A stretch of 64,000 nucleotides of DNA from Vreelandella titanicae BH1. Lineage in GTDB: Bacteria; Pseudomonadota; Gammaproteobacteria; Pseudomonadales; Halomonadaceae. Positions 1-8,784 of this stretch are shown piece after piece. A program made the position numbers and the translations under genes. The number at the start of each line of letters is the position of its first letter. Within the stretch, counting starts at the first letter, position 1. The notes under the pieces were generated by a model that made no database searches, was not told the DNA's origin, and saw only the letters and a list, made by a program, of their open reading frames with translations. The DNA lies in the NCBI RefSeq assembly GCF_000336575.1, contig NZ_AOPO01000007.1:124001-188000 (forward strand), written 5' to 3'.

Positions 1-1
1 A

Positions 2-307
2 ATACATTATGAAGATGTTGTTGCTGATGCCGAAAATACAATTCAAAGAATGTGTGATTTTTTAGGTGTTCCATTTTCTCAAGCTATGCTTAGTTATCAT
101 GAATCAAAAAATAACTGGTTTGGTGTCAATCCTCAAAAGACAGATGGCAAGGGTGAACAAGCTCATTTAGAGCGTCGTGCTTGGCAAATGCAGCAGCCAA
201 TTCAAGACAGACGAGGTACTTGGAAAGATATATTAACCAAAGAAGAAGCAGAAACGGTTGATACAGCATCGAGAAAAATTATGCTTGAGTTAGGATATGA
301 CGTTTGA
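2..307 (+). CDS. Sulfotransferase family protein, C-terminal part (gene starts before the window)
   Basis: The frame is open from the first bases of the window to a TGA at 305-307, so only the C-terminal 101 residues are present. The stretch IHYEDVVADAENTIQRMCDF followed by LGVPFSQAML is the usual C-terminal signature of PAPS-dependent sulfotransferases: a YEDL-like motif, then a helix ending in FLGVPF. The family transfers sulfate from PAPS to a carbohydrate or lipid acceptor; the acceptor cannot be told from this fragment. The DNA is more AT-rich than the housekeeping genes to the right, which suggests an exchangeable region such as a surface polysaccharide locus. Family assignment is fairly secure; the specific role is unknown. 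Confidence 0.75.
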   Translation: MHYEDVVADAENTIQRMCDFLGVPFSQAMLSYHESKNNWFGVNPQKTDGKGEQAHLERRAWQMQQPIQDRRGTWKDILTKEEAETVDTASRKIMLELGYDV

Positions 308-601
308 TTTTGACCACGTCATGGTTCACCAAAACCTGCTTGTTGACATGTAGAGGGTTGCCTAGCCTTTCAGCATAATGGCGGCCTGCCGCATTTTCTC
401 GTCGATGGTAGCCTAGGAGTAGTTAAAAGCGCCCTGATGAGTAGGCTGTTGTCTGAATCCGCCCTGCAAACATTAGAGGATCCGCGGCCGTTAGCTTTTA
501 TGCTAGCGGCGGTGTTGGATGCTCTTGCTTGATGAAATCGAGCCTGAGTTGGCGTCACTCCCGCTACTTGAGACCATGTTTAATCCTGTTTCTGCAGGGC
601 G
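308..601. other. Intergenic stretch with no recognisable gene
   Basis: No frame here gives a protein I recognise. A short open frame begins at 519 and runs across the cysC relic in the wrong frame, so I do not call it. The stretch is probably decayed DNA between two gene remnants. Confidence 0.4.
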
Positions 602-940
602 TCCCTACGAGATCAGATTGGGCTCACAATTCGTAGTGAGCGCCAACTCGACCGTGACCTGCTGGAGGATGGGGAATTTCTCGAAGTGTTTGTCGATACG
701 CCGCTGGAAATTGCTGAGCAATGCGACCCAAAGGGCCTTTACAAAAAAGCTCGCCATGGCGACTTGAAAAATTTCACCGGTATTGACCCCGCTTACGAAA
801 CTCCTCAGGCCCCTGAGCTTACACTTAATACGGCGGCGGCTATCACTCCAGAGAAATCGGCTGAGCAGGTGATACAACTGCTGATTGAAAAGACGGGTGG
901 TGAAGTGATACACCGCTCGATAATTTTTTGGCGCTTGTAG
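602..940 (+). pseudogene. cysC: Decayed adenylylsulfate kinase (CysC) C-terminal relic
   Basis: The frame at 602-940 reads RDLLEDGEFLEVFVDTPLE and then EQCDPKGLYKKARHGDLKNF followed by TGIDPAYE. This is the C-terminal half of APS kinase, which phosphorylates adenylylsulfate to PAPS. The N-terminal P-loop (GLSGSGKS) is not found upstream in any frame, and the last dozen residues diverge from the family, so the gene is truncated at both ends. It lies just after a sulfotransferase, whose donor PAPS is the product of this enzyme, so the two may once have formed a sulfation locus. I am confident of the homology and fairly sure it is non-functional. Confidence 0.7.
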
Positions 941-1175
941 GGCTGGGAGGCAGATGCGCAATGATAAGGTTTGAGGGGCATTCTGAGTGTCTTGTGCAGA
1001 GTAAAATAAGTCACGATAGTTGTTTAGCTTTTATATGCAATAAAAGTATAAAAATTATCTTTAATATTCTTTTGTATGCTTTTGTCGTAGAGGTAAACTA
1101 GCAGCATCAATGCCTCATGATTATTTGTGTGGCTATTCGGATCGTCGGGATATCAACTAACGAGGAAACAGACTC

Positions 1176-1946
1176 ATGCCACTATCACGCAAGCTTAATC
1201 TTACTCTCGCTGCGCTTTCGTTGAGTGTTGCCAGTGGGGTTTTCGCCGCTTCTGCCCAAGCCGATACGCTCCGGGTGGGCATGTCCGGCGGTTATTTCCC
1301 CTTTACCTTCGTTGAGCAAGACGAGCTCAAAGGCTTTGAAGTTGATGTCATGAATGCCGTGGGTGAGATCACTGGTGATGACATTGAGTTCGTTACGGCG
1401 AGCTTCTCGGGCTTGGCGGGGATGCTTGAATCTGGCCGTATCGACACCATTGCCAATCAGATCACCATTACCCCAGAGCGTGAAGCGAAGTATGTGTTCA
1501 CTTCGCCTTACGTGTATGACGGCGCGCAGGTTGTGGTGCGGGCAGGCAATGACACCATTGAAGGTGTTGAAGATTTGTCCGGTAAAAGCGTGGCCGTCAA
1601 CCTGGGCTCGAACTACGAGCAGTTATTGCGTGAGCAGCCCAATGCCGATGAAATCGACATTCGCACCTATGAGTCCAATATCGAACAGGATGTGGCGCTG
1701 GGCCGGGTAGAGGCCTTTGTGATGGACCGCGTGAGTGCTACACAGGTCATTAAAGAGAAAGGCTTACCGTTAGAGCTGGCGGGGCAGCCGTTCTCGACCA
1801 TTGAGAACGCATTGCCGTTCCGTGATGATGAAGCGGGCCGTGAGCAGCGCGACCGTGTCGATACAGCGCTGAGTGAGTTGCGTGAGAATGGCGAGCTGCG
1901 TGAGATATCGGAAAAGTGGTTCAATACTGATATCACCCAGCCCTAA
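1176..1946 (+). CDS. Polar amino acid (cystine-type) ABC transporter, periplasmic binding protein
   Basis: A 256-residue periplasmic substrate-binding protein. The first 29 residues form a signal peptide ending ASAQA, followed by the mature start DTLRVGMSGGYFPFTF, the family 3 solute-binding signature (SBP_bac_3). Later motifs include LKGFEVDVMNAVGE and RIDTIANQITITPEREAKY, and the end has ELRENGELREISEKWF, all typical of polar amino acid and cystine receptors. It captures an amino acid and delivers it to the permease and ATPase encoded directly downstream. A GAGG ribosome site lies about 10 bases before the ATG. Whether the ligand is cystine, arginine or another amino acid cannot be settled here; cystine is my best guess from the partner ATPase. 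Confidence 0.85.
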   Translation: MPLSRKLNLTLAALSLSVASGVFAASAQADTLRVGMSGGYFPFTFVEQDELKGFEVDVMNAVGEITGDDIEFVTASFSGLAGMLESGRIDTIANQITITPEREAKYVFTSPYVYDGAQVVVRAGNDTIEGVEDLSGKSVAVNLGSNYEQLLREQPNADEIDIRTYESNIEQDVALGRVEAFVMDRVSATQVIKEKGLPLELAGQPFSTIENALPFRDDEAGREQRDRVDTALSELRENGELREISEKWFNTDITQP

Positions 1947-1970
1947 ACGCTGAACTGATCCGTTCAACGC

Positions 1971-1991
1971 GGCCGTGGCATTGCCACGGCC
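1971..1991 (+). promoter_or_regulatory. Intercistronic hairpin between binding protein and permease genes
   Basis: GGCCGTGGCA and TGCCACGGCC form a near-perfect stem, followed by CGTTTGC and no long T-run. It lies 25 bases after the binding-protein stop. Such hairpins usually stabilise the upstream mRNA or partly terminate, so that binding protein exceeds permease. Its position also argues against the possible permease start at 1975, which would lie inside the stem. Confidence 0.55.
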
Positions 1992-2028
1992 GTTTGCTTA
2001 TAAGCGATTTAGCCTATGTTTAATTATC

Positions 2029-2697
2029 ATGCTTAACCTCGAATACATGTGGGGGCTGCTGCCGGTTCTGTTGCGCTACTTGCCGCTCACCCTTCAAATG
2101 GCAACGATTGCCATGTTCTTTGCGCTGATTCTGGCGTGCCTGCTGGCGGTAGTTCGCGTATCGAAAGTGCCGTTCTTAAATGGCTTCTCACTGCTGTTTA
2201 TCTCGTTTTTCCGGGGTACGCCGCTGCTGGTTCAGCTGTTCCTGTTCTATTATGGCCTACCACAACTGATTAGCGCCTTGATCTCGATTACCGGCGTTAC
2301 CGCCGCTGTGCTAGGCCTGACGCTGCACTTCTCTGCCTATATGGCCGAATCCATTCGTGCGGCGATTGTCGGGATTGATCGCAGCCAGACTGAAGCCGCG
2401 CTTTCCATCGGGATGACCCAGTCGCAACTGATGCGCCGTATCATTTTGCCCCAGGCTACCCGCGTGGCAACGCCGACGCTGATGAACTATTTCATCGACA
2501 TGATCAAAGCGACCTCGTTGGCCTTTACGCTGGGGGTGACCGAGTTGATGGGCGCTACCCAAAAAGAAGCTGCGGGCAGCTTCCTCTATTTAGAAGCATT
2601 CCTGCTGGTGGCGCTGATTTATTGGGCGATTGTGGAAGTGCTCTCTTGGGGGCAGCGCCGGTTAGAAATTTATCTGAATAAGGCCTACCAACGATGA
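2029..2697 (+). CDS. Polar amino acid ABC transporter, permease
   Basis: A 222-residue inner-membrane permease of the His/Glu/Gln/Arg/cystine family. I chose the ATG at 2029 ([20 protein letters not shown]) because the longer frame from 1975 begins inside an intercistronic hairpin and adds an atypical leader. About five hydrophobic helices are visible. The cytoplasmic EAA loop, [16 protein letters not shown] followed by IILPQA, is the site that docks the ATPase. The motif [12 protein letters not shown] is conserved in this family. The stop overlaps the ATPase start (ATGA), so the two are translationally coupled. The protein forms the membrane channel of the importer. Confidence 0.88.
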   Translation: MLNLEYMWGLLPVLLRYLPLTLQMATIAMFFALILACLLAVVRVSKVPFLNGFSLLFISFFRGTPLLVQLFLFYYGLPQLISALISITGVTAAVLGLTLHFSAYMAESIRAAIVGIDRSQTEAALSIGMTQSQLMRRIILPQATRVATPTLMNYFIDMIKATSLAFTLGVTELMGATQKEAAGSFLYLEAFLLVALIYWAIVEVLSWGQRRLEIYLNKAYQR

Positions 2698-3449
2698 TTT
2701 CGCTGCAAGGCATTACCAAGCGTTTTAGTGGCCATACGGTGTTTAAAGATATCGACTTGAGTCTTGCTCAGGGCGAGATCATTGTGATCATTGGGCCTTC
2801 CGGTACAGGTAAATCGACGTTGCTGCGCTGTATCAACTTTCTTGAACGCCCTGATGCAGGCCGTTTGCAGGTGGGTGATTTGAGCGTTGATACCCAGCGT
2901 GCCAGCCGGGCAGATATCCTGGCATTGCGCCGGCGTACCGCCTTTGTATTTCAGAACTACGGCCTGTTCGCCAACAAAACCGCGCTGGAGAATATCAGCG
3001 AGGGGATGATCGTGGTGGATAAGTTGCCGAAAGCGAAGGCCCATGTACGGGCAAGAGAGATCCTTGAGCGCATCGGTCTGGCAGACAAAGCAGATGCTTA
3101 TCCCGCTTCTCTCTCCGGCGGTCAGCAGCAGCGGGTGGGTATTGGCCGTGCCATGGCCGCCAACGCCGACGTGATTCTTTTTGACGAGCCCACCTCTTCA
3201 CTTGACCCTCAATGGGTAGAGGAAGTATTGAGCCTGATGAAACAGTTAGCGGTAGAGCGCCAGACGATGATCGTGGTCACCCACGAGATGCAGTTCGCCC
3301 GGGAAGTAGCGGATCGGGTTGTCTTCATGGACGAGGGCGGCATCGTCGAGGAAGCGCCTCCTGAAGAGTTGTTCACTGCACCCAAAGATGAGCGAACGCG
3401 CCATTTCTTGCGCAAAATTTTAGCGCCCACGGGGCAGGCCGTGCCTTAA
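2694..3449 (+). CDS. Polar amino acid ABC transporter, ATP-binding protein
   Basis: A 251-residue ABC ATPase that drives the importer. Motifs are complete: Walker [10 protein letters not shown] near residues 34-42, Q-loop FVFQNYGLF, signature [15 protein letters not shown], Walker [14 protein letters not shown] and H-loop VVTHEM. The sequence resembles cystine-type ATPases (TcyC/TcyN) more than histidine-type ones in the segment after the Q-loop (NKTALENI); this is a recollection, not a search result. It overlaps the permease by four bases and ends the operon. The next gene runs in the opposite direction. Confidence 0.9.
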   Translation: MISLQGITKRFSGHTVFKDIDLSLAQGEIIVIIGPSGTGKSTLLRCINFLERPDAGRLQVGDLSVDTQRASRADILALRRRTAFVFQNYGLFANKTALENISEGMIVVDKLPKAKAHVRAREILERIGLADKADAYPASLSGGQQQRVGIGRAMAANADVILFDEPTSSLDPQWVEEVLSLMKQLAVERQTMIVVTHEMQFAREVADRVVFMDEGGIVEEAPPEELFTAPKDERTRHFLRKILAPTGQAVP

Positions 3450-3466
3450 AGGCCGCAGTAGGTCAG

Positions 3467-5443
3467 CTACATCGCGTTAACAACCACTTGGTTTCGGCCA
3501 TTATCTTTAGCCTGATATAACCCTATATCGGCGCGTTTCAGGGCAGGCTTAAGTGCTTTTTCGTTGTCTAGAATAGTCGTTACCCCTAGCGAAGCGGTCA
3601 GCCAAAGTGCCTTTTCTGCGTGCTCAGTTGAGACGTTAATCGGGGTCGCTGCCGTTGTTCTACGTATTCGCTCGGCCACCTGTTCCGCTTGAGAAAGCGA
3701 GGTGTTGGGAAGCAAAATAGCAAACTCTTCGCCGCCCACTCGGCATAGCAAGTCTTCCTGACGAAGCAGCTCGGTTACTATTTTGGTGAAGTTTTTCAGT
3801 ACGTCATCACCCGCGTCATGTCCGTACGCATCGTTAATGTGCTTAAAGTGGTCAATATCAATGGCGATGAGCGCGATGGGGTGGTTTTGCCTTCGCGCCC
3901 GGGATATTTCAGTCGTTGCTTGGGCCTGTAAATAGCGCCGATTGAAGACCCCCGTTAAGGGGTCGGTCATGGCTTGGGCGCGTAGTTTCTCTTCCAGCTC
4001 TTTGCGCTCGGTAAGGTCAAAGACGGTAGCGCGCGAATGCACAAACTGACCATTGCGGCAGAAGGCTGAGGCTTGAATCATGACGTGACGCTGCTCGCCG
4101 TTTCGGGTTAGCAGGCTGCATTCAGCGCTACTGGGTTGATTTTGTTTTACGTTTGCGAAAGCTTTATCAAACTGATCGCGGGTTTCTGGCGTGATCAATT
4201 CTCGGTAAGTGATGTGACCAATAACTTCTTCGTCGGTGTAGCCTAGCCAAGCGAGCTCGGTGCGGTTCATTTTGATCACTCGCCCTGTGGTATCGAGCGA
4301 GTGGTAGCCACAGGGGGCGTTTTCATAAAGATCGCTGACTTCATGAGCGTGGCGCTGAGCCGCCCTACGTAGCTGGCGCTGACGCTGGCTGCTGAGAGCC
4401 CAGAATATTCCAAAGGCGACGGCGACACCGTAGGTCAACAGTAGAAACCAGAGCACGGTGGTCTCTTCTTCTATTAAGGATCGCCAAGTAGGCAGTGGTA
4501 ATGTCACGCCCAGCTTCCAAGGGTAGTAAGCGTTTTCGCTGAAAACAGTACCCGCTAGGCTACGGTAGCGCTGAGTGCGTATATCTTCAGTCTGAAAGCG
4601 TAATAGCTGGCCATCGACCTTGGCATGACCTGTGTTGCGCTGCTGCATGGCTTGCCAATAGAGAGGTGAAAGGGCGGCAAAGTCGCTGCCAAAGCTCGTC
4701 GTATTTAATGGCGGGAAGCCTTCATCGAGCAGCCATCGTCCTTGGGCGTCGATTAAAATCGCATTGGCATCTTGGTCAAGCAACATGGCCTGACGTAGGG
4801 CGCTGGTAAGGTAATCCCAATTGAGGCTCAAAAGCACCACACCGCGGCGTTCCCCTGCTGCATCAAAAACAGGGGTAGATACATTGACCACAGGAATCAC
4901 GTCGCGACCCATTAGCTCAAAGTGGAGGTTACGGCCCGGTGGCGAGATATAAAGATCGCGTGGCTGCAGTGAAGAGGCTCCTTTGAAATAGTCGGTATAG
5001 GCATGATGATTGGCATTCACGCGGGGCCCCGTTTGAATACTTTTAGGTGCACGGAGTACTTCGCTGCCATGATTATCAATGAGTACTAGCTTGGTATAGC
5101 GAGGGTTGTGGCTGATCAACGTGTTTAGAAAGGTTGAAAGTTGCGATAAGTCGCTAAGCGAATAAGGCTGGGCTGATATCGACGAGTTGTCCTGTGCTGC
5201 CAGGTACCGCCTTAACGCAGGCATTTCGGCAATCGCCAGCGCGTAATTTAGGCTTTCATTAATATCGCGGGTTAGTGCCTCCTGGCCAGCTTTCAATAAG
5301 GCATCTGCTTCGGTATGCAGGCTATCTAGTCGGGACTCCATATGGACATGGAGCACAGGCAGCAACGTTGTCGATACGAGGATCAACGGTATGCAAATGG
5401 CTAGTAGTAAGCGAGTGTGTAAACGCCGCAATGACACTGACAT
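3467..5443 (-). CDS. Membrane diguanylate cyclase: Cache sensor, PAS and GGDEF domains
   Basis: A 658-residue protein predicted to make the second messenger c-di-GMP from two GTP. A membrane helix near residues 13-33 is followed by a periplasmic sensor region of about 280 residues of double-Cache type (STPVFDAAGERRGVVLLSLN), a second helix near 333-355, a PAS domain near 370-485 (YENAPCGYHSLDTTGRVIKM) and a C-terminal GGDEF domain. The active site is GGEEF at 570-574. RQED lies five residues before it and is an intact inhibitory I-site (RxxD), so product feedback is likely. The gene stands alone, tail to tail with the ABC importer. The periplasmic ligand is unknown. Confidence 0.9.
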   Translation of the reverse strand: MSVSLRRLHTRLLLAICIPLILVSTTLLPVLHVHMESRLDSLHTEADALLKAGQEALTRDINESLNYALAIAEMPALRRYLAAQDNSSISAQPYSLSDLSQLSTFLNTLISHNPRYTKLVLIDNHGSEVLRAPKSIQTGPRVNANHHAYTDYFKGASSLQPRDLYISPPGRNLHFELMGRDVIPVVNVSTPVFDAAGERRGVVLLSLNWDYLTSALRQAMLLDQDANAILIDAQGRWLLDEGFPPLNTTSFGSDFAALSPLYWQAMQQRNTGHAKVDGQLLRFQTEDIRTQRYRSLAGTVFSENAYYPWKLGVTLPLPTWRSLIEEETTVLWFLLLTYGVAVAFGIFWALSSQRQRQLRRAAQRHAHEVSDLYENAPCGYHSLDTTGRVIKMNRTELAWLGYTDEEVIGHITYRELITPETRDQFDKAFANVKQNQPSSAECSLLTRNGEQRHVMIQASAFCRNGQFVHSRATVFDLTERKELEEKLRAQAMTDPLTGVFNRRYLQAQATTEISRARRQNHPIALIAIDIDHFKHINDAYGHDAGDDVLKNFTKIVTELLRQEDLLCRVGGEEFAILLPNTSLSQAEQVAERIRRTTAATPINVSTEHAEKALWLTASLGVTTILDNEKALKPALKRADIGLYQAKDNGRNQVVVNAM

Positions 5444-5694
5444 GTTTCCTTTGAGTAGGTCTGCGCCGGGCAGCCTGCTTTTAAAGTTATACGTTGTACT
5501 TGTAAAGGCGTAGCTAGCAAGCTCGCCAAGCGCGTGATAGACTACGCCATCCTCTCAGACAAGTCCCGTGAGCGGGCAGCTTATTTCGACTGCCTGCTAC
5601 ACACTTTGGTAGGGTGATACGCCTGCCAAATCAATTGGTTGTTGCGGAAACGTCGTGCTGTGGCAGCACAGCAGACGAACACATATTTAATTTC

Positions 5695-5714
5695 GTTGCC
5701 GTTTTGTCGGCAAC
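5695..5714 (+). promoter_or_regulatory. Hairpin in the rpsT leader
   Basis: GTTGCCG and CGGCAAC form a 7-bp stem with a six-base loop, ending 24 bases before the rpsT GTG start and just before its ribosome site (AAGGAG). In E. coli, S20 represses its own translation through its leader; whether this stem takes part is inference. Confidence 0.3.
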
Positions 5715-5738
5715 CTTTATTCTCCAAGGAGATACCCT

Positions 5739-6005
5739 GTGGCGAACAGCAAGCAAGCTCGCAAGCGCGCCCGCCAGGCCGAGAACCGTCGCGTCCTGAA
5801 ATCCAGCCAGCGCAGCATGGTCCGCACCTACATCAAGCGTGTAGTGAAAGCGATCGGCACCGGCGACCACGCTAAGGCAATGGAAGAGTTCAAGGCAATG
5901 CAACCGGTCGTTGACCGTATTGCAGACAAAGACGTGCTGTCTAAGAAGAAAGCAGCTCGCCTGAAGAGCCGTTTGAACAAGCGTATTAAGGCACTGGCGG
6001 CGTAA
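5739..6005 (+). CDS. rpsT: 30S ribosomal protein S20
   Basis: An 88-residue, strongly basic protein beginning ANSKQARKRARQAENRR after the initiator, the standard S20 N-terminus. It binds 16S rRNA early in small-subunit assembly. The start is a GTG, supported by the AAGGAG ribosome site eight bases upstream and by alignment to the family; there is no ATG in a suitable place. S20 commonly starts with a weak codon (UUG in E. coli), which supports autoregulation. A strong terminator follows the stop, so the gene is monocistronic. murJ lies just downstream, as in many gammaproteobacteria. Confidence 0.97.
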   Translation: MANSKQARKRARQAENRRVLKSSQRSMVRTYIKRVVKAIGTGDHAKAMEEFKAMQPVVDRIADKDVLSKKKAARLKSRLNKRIKALAA

Positions 6006-6020
6006 GCCGGCAGGCGCCAT

Positions 6021-6048
6021 AAAAAAACCGGCTGCGGCCGGTTTTTTT
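6021..6048 (+). terminator. Rho-independent terminator after rpsT
   Basis: An A-tract, the GC stem ACCGGCTGCGGCCGGT, then seven T residues. It lies 15 bases after the rpsT stop and is oriented for plus-strand transcripts. Confidence 0.9.
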
Positions 6049-6055
6049 GTGTCTG

Positions 6056-6080
6056 GATGATTTTTCTAGATGATTTTTCT
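6056..6080 (+). repeat. Tandem 13-bp repeat before murJ
   Basis: GATGATTTTTCT occurs twice, separated by one base, in the short leader between the rpsT terminator and the murJ ATG. It may be a simple duplication. Confidence 0.6.
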
Positions 6081-6089
6081 GGATAGCTT

Positions 6090-7673
6090 ATGACAGCGAA
6101 GAAAGCACCCAACACATCCCCAGGCACCACAGTCGTGCGTCGCGGGCTAATGCGCTCGGGGCTTGTAGTCAGTGCCATGACCATGCTGTCGAGGGTGATG
6201 GGGCTGGCGCGTGATGTGGTTATCGCTACCTTCTTAGGGGCAGGGGATGGCGCTGATGCGTTTTTCGTAGCGTTTAAGATCCCTAACTTTCTGCGCCGTC
6301 TGTTTGCCGAAGGGGCTTTCAACCAGGCTTTCGTACCCGTGCTCTCAGAGTACTCCACCCAGCGTAGTCGGGAGGAGATACGCGCGCTGCTGAATGCCAC
6401 TGCCGGTAGCTTAACGGCGGTGCTGGCGCTAATTACCGCCGTGGCGATGCTCTGTGCGCCGTGGCTGATTTGGGTATTTGCCCCTGGGTTTGGCAGTGAG
6501 CCGGACAAGCTGGCGCTGACCGCGGATATGCTGCGCTTAACCTTTCCTTATTTACTGCTGATTTCGCTCACCGCGTTTTCCGGTAGCGTACTGAATACCT
6601 GGAACCGCTTTGCGGTTCCCGCGTTTACCCCGGTGCTGCTTAACCTTTCGCTGATTGGTGCGGCGCTGTTTTTAATGCCGCTAATGGAAGAGCCCGCCAT
6701 GGCGCTCGCCTGGGGCGTGTTGATCGCCGGAGCGGCCCAGTTGGTTTTTCAGGTGCCGTTTTTACTGCGCTTGGGATTGATGCCTACTCCCTGGCCTAAT
6801 TTTGCTCATGAGGGAGTGCGACGCATACTGAAACTCATGGGGCCTGCGCTGTTTGGGGTATCGGTATCGCAAATTAACCTGCTGTTGGATACCGTTTTGG
6901 CGTCATTGCTGGCGGCGGGCAGCGTGTCGTGGCTTTACTACTCGGATCGTTTAGTGGAACTGCCGCTGGGCGTGTTTGGGGTGGCCATTGGGACGGTGAT
7001 TTTACCAGCACTCTCTAAACGCCATGCTGACCAGTCCAAGGAGCACTTTGCTGCGATGCTTGATTGGGCGATCCGCATTGTATTGCTGTTAGGCTTGCCC
7101 GCGGCACTGGCGCTGGCGGTGCTTGCCGAGCCGCTGTTAATCACGCTGTTTCATTACGGAGCGATGACCGACAACGATATCCAGATGGCGGCCATGAGTC
7201 TGCGTGCTTATGCCTTTGGCTTGGTAGCCTTTATGCTGATCAAAGTATTGGCACCGGGATTTTTTGCTCGCCAAGACACCAAAACCCCGGTGAAGGTAGG
7301 CATTATCGCCATGGTCGCTAATATGGTGTTTAACCTACTGCTGATTTGGCCGCTGGCTCATGCTGGATTAGCGTTAGCCACCGCGCTTTCTGCTTTCTTG
7401 AACGCGGGCCTGTTGGGTTACTTACTGCATAAGCAGGGAGTGTTGGTCTTTCAGCCGGGCTGGAAGCGCTATGCGGTGCAGTTACTAGGTGGCAGCGGGC
7501 TAATGTGCGCGGCCCTCTATTTTATTGCGCCCGACTGGCAGGCTTGGCTCGCGTTTGGCCTTTGGCAACGGATAAGCTGGGTCACCGGGCTAGTGATACT
7601 GGGCGGCTCGCTGTACTTTGCGTGGCTGGCGGCACTGGGTTTGCGCGTTCGTCATTTAAAAATGCACTCATAA
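6090..7673 (+). CDS. murJ: Lipid II flippase MurJ
   Basis: A 527-residue polytopic inner-membrane protein that moves the peptidoglycan precursor lipid II across the membrane. The N-terminal motif SAMTMLSRVMGLARDVV, then FKIPNFLRRLFAEGAFNQAF, is diagnostic of MurJ (MviN) and contains the charged residues lining the central cavity. Around fourteen hydrophobic helices can be counted, as expected for the MOP exporter fold. A 25-residue hydrophilic N-terminal extension precedes the first helix. The rpsT-murJ-ribF-ileS order is a common gammaproteobacterial arrangement. Confidence 0.96.
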   Translation: MTAKKAPNTSPGTTVVRRGLMRSGLVVSAMTMLSRVMGLARDVVIATFLGAGDGADAFFVAFKIPNFLRRLFAEGAFNQAFVPVLSEYSTQRSREEIRALLNATAGSLTAVLALITAVAMLCAPWLIWVFAPGFGSEPDKLALTADMLRLTFPYLLLISLTAFSGSVLNTWNRFAVPAFTPVLLNLSLIGAALFLMPLMEEPAMALAWGVLIAGAAQLVFQVPFLLRLGLMPTPWPNFAHEGVRRILKLMGPALFGVSVSQINLLLDTVLASLLAAGSVSWLYYSDRLVELPLGVFGVAIGTVILPALSKRHADQSKEHFAAMLDWAIRIVLLLGLPAALALAVLAEPLLITLFHYGAMTDNDIQMAAMSLRAYAFGLVAFMLIKVLAPGFFARQDTKTPVKVGIIAMVANMVFNLLLIWPLAHAGLALATALSAFLNAGLLGYLLHKQGVLVFQPGWKRYAVQLLGGSGLMCAALYFIAPDWQAWLAFGLWQRISWVTGLVILGGSLYFAWLAALGLRVRHLKMHS

Positions 7674-7739
7674 CACTGCATCCTTGGGTGTGGGTTCGTT
7701 ATAATCAGAGGCTTTATGTCCTCCAACGGCTGAGGTGCC

Positions 7740-8777
7740 ATGCGCGTCATTCGAGGTCTGCACAACTTGAGAGCGGCTCATCGTGGCTGCGTTGCCACCA
7801 TCGGTAATTTCGATGGGGTGCATCGCGGCCATCAAGCCATCCTGCAGCAGTGCCGAGAGCATGCGGCGCGCTGGAGTGTGCCGTTAACAGTGGTGGTGTT
7901 CGAGCCCCAGCCGCGTGAATTTTTTGCTGGTGATCAAGCTCCACCGCGTTTAACCCGGCTACGCGAGAAAGTACGGCTGCTCCGCGATTTTGGCGCTGAA
8001 CAGGTTCTCTGCTTGCCGTTTAACGATGCGCTGCGCAGCCTTACCGGGCGTGAGTTTATCGATCAGGTGTTGATTGATGGGCTAGGCGTTAAGCACTTGG
8101 TCGTGGGCGATGATTTTCGCTTCGGCTGCGACCGCCGCGGTGATTTTGCCCTGCTGGCGGAGGTCGGGCGCGAACAGGGGGTTGGCGTAGAGCACACGCG
8201 TACTTTTACCGTGGATGACGAGCGGGTTTCCAGTTCTCGGGTGCGTACTCTGCTTGCCAGCGGCAATTTTTCTGCTGCTGCGCGTTTGCTGGGCCGCGCC
8301 TATTCGTTACATGGCCGAGTGGTGCGCGACCAGCAGTTGGGGCGCACCATTGGTGTACCGACTGCCAATTTGCCGCTGATGCCCCAGCCATTAACGCTGC
8401 GTGGGGTTTATGCGGTGGTGGCTGAGCTTGAAAATGGCGAGCGCTACCCAGCAGTGGCGAATGTGGGCTTCCGCCCTACGGTGGGTTCGGAACGGCCAAC
8501 GCTGGAGGTGCACCTGCTGGATTTTAAAGGTGATCTCTACGGCCAACGCATGACGGTGTTTCCCTGCGCGCGCCTACGGGGTGAGGTGAAGTTTGACGGC
8601 CTTGAAGCGCTTAAAGCGCAAATTGAACGTGACCAGGCCCGCGCTCGCCACTATTTAACCGCGATGGTGGGTAAGCAAGACTATTCTCTTCCGCTGGCCT
8701 CGGCCCCGCTTGGGCGTGAGACCGCTTCTTCTGATTCTTCTTCGGCGGGAAATTCCGCCGATGCTAACGACGGCTGA
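7740..8777 (+). CDS. ribF: Bifunctional riboflavin kinase / FAD synthetase RibF
   Basis: A 345-residue enzyme that phosphorylates riboflavin to FMN and adenylylates FMN to FAD. The N-terminal nucleotidyltransferase domain has [14 protein letters not shown], an HxGH-type motif; the C-terminal flavokinase domain starts near [17 protein letters not shown] and contains [19 protein letters not shown] ribosome site precedes the ATG. The last 25 residues are a Ser/Asp-rich tail not needed for the fold. ileS starts seven bases after its stop, so co-transcription is likely, as in E. coli. Confidence 0.96.
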   Translation: MRVIRGLHNLRAAHRGCVATIGNFDGVHRGHQAILQQCREHAARWSVPLTVVVFEPQPREFFAGDQAPPRLTRLREKVRLLRDFGAEQVLCLPFNDALRSLTGREFIDQVLIDGLGVKHLVVGDDFRFGCDRRGDFALLAEVGREQGVGVEHTRTFTVDDERVSSSRVRTLLASGNFSAAARLLGRAYSLHGRVVRDQQLGRTIGVPTANLPLMPQPLTLRGVYAVVAELENGERYPAVANVGFRPTVGSERPTLEVHLLDFKGDLYGQRMTVFPCARLRGEVKFDGLEALKAQIERDQARARHYLTAMVGKQDYSLPLASAPLGRETASSDSSSAGNSADANDG

Positions 8778-8784
8778 CCGGACT

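Noticed and set aside
519..767. Open frame of 82 residues across the cysC relic
   Set aside because: It is in a different phase from the clear APS-kinase similarity and resembles nothing known.
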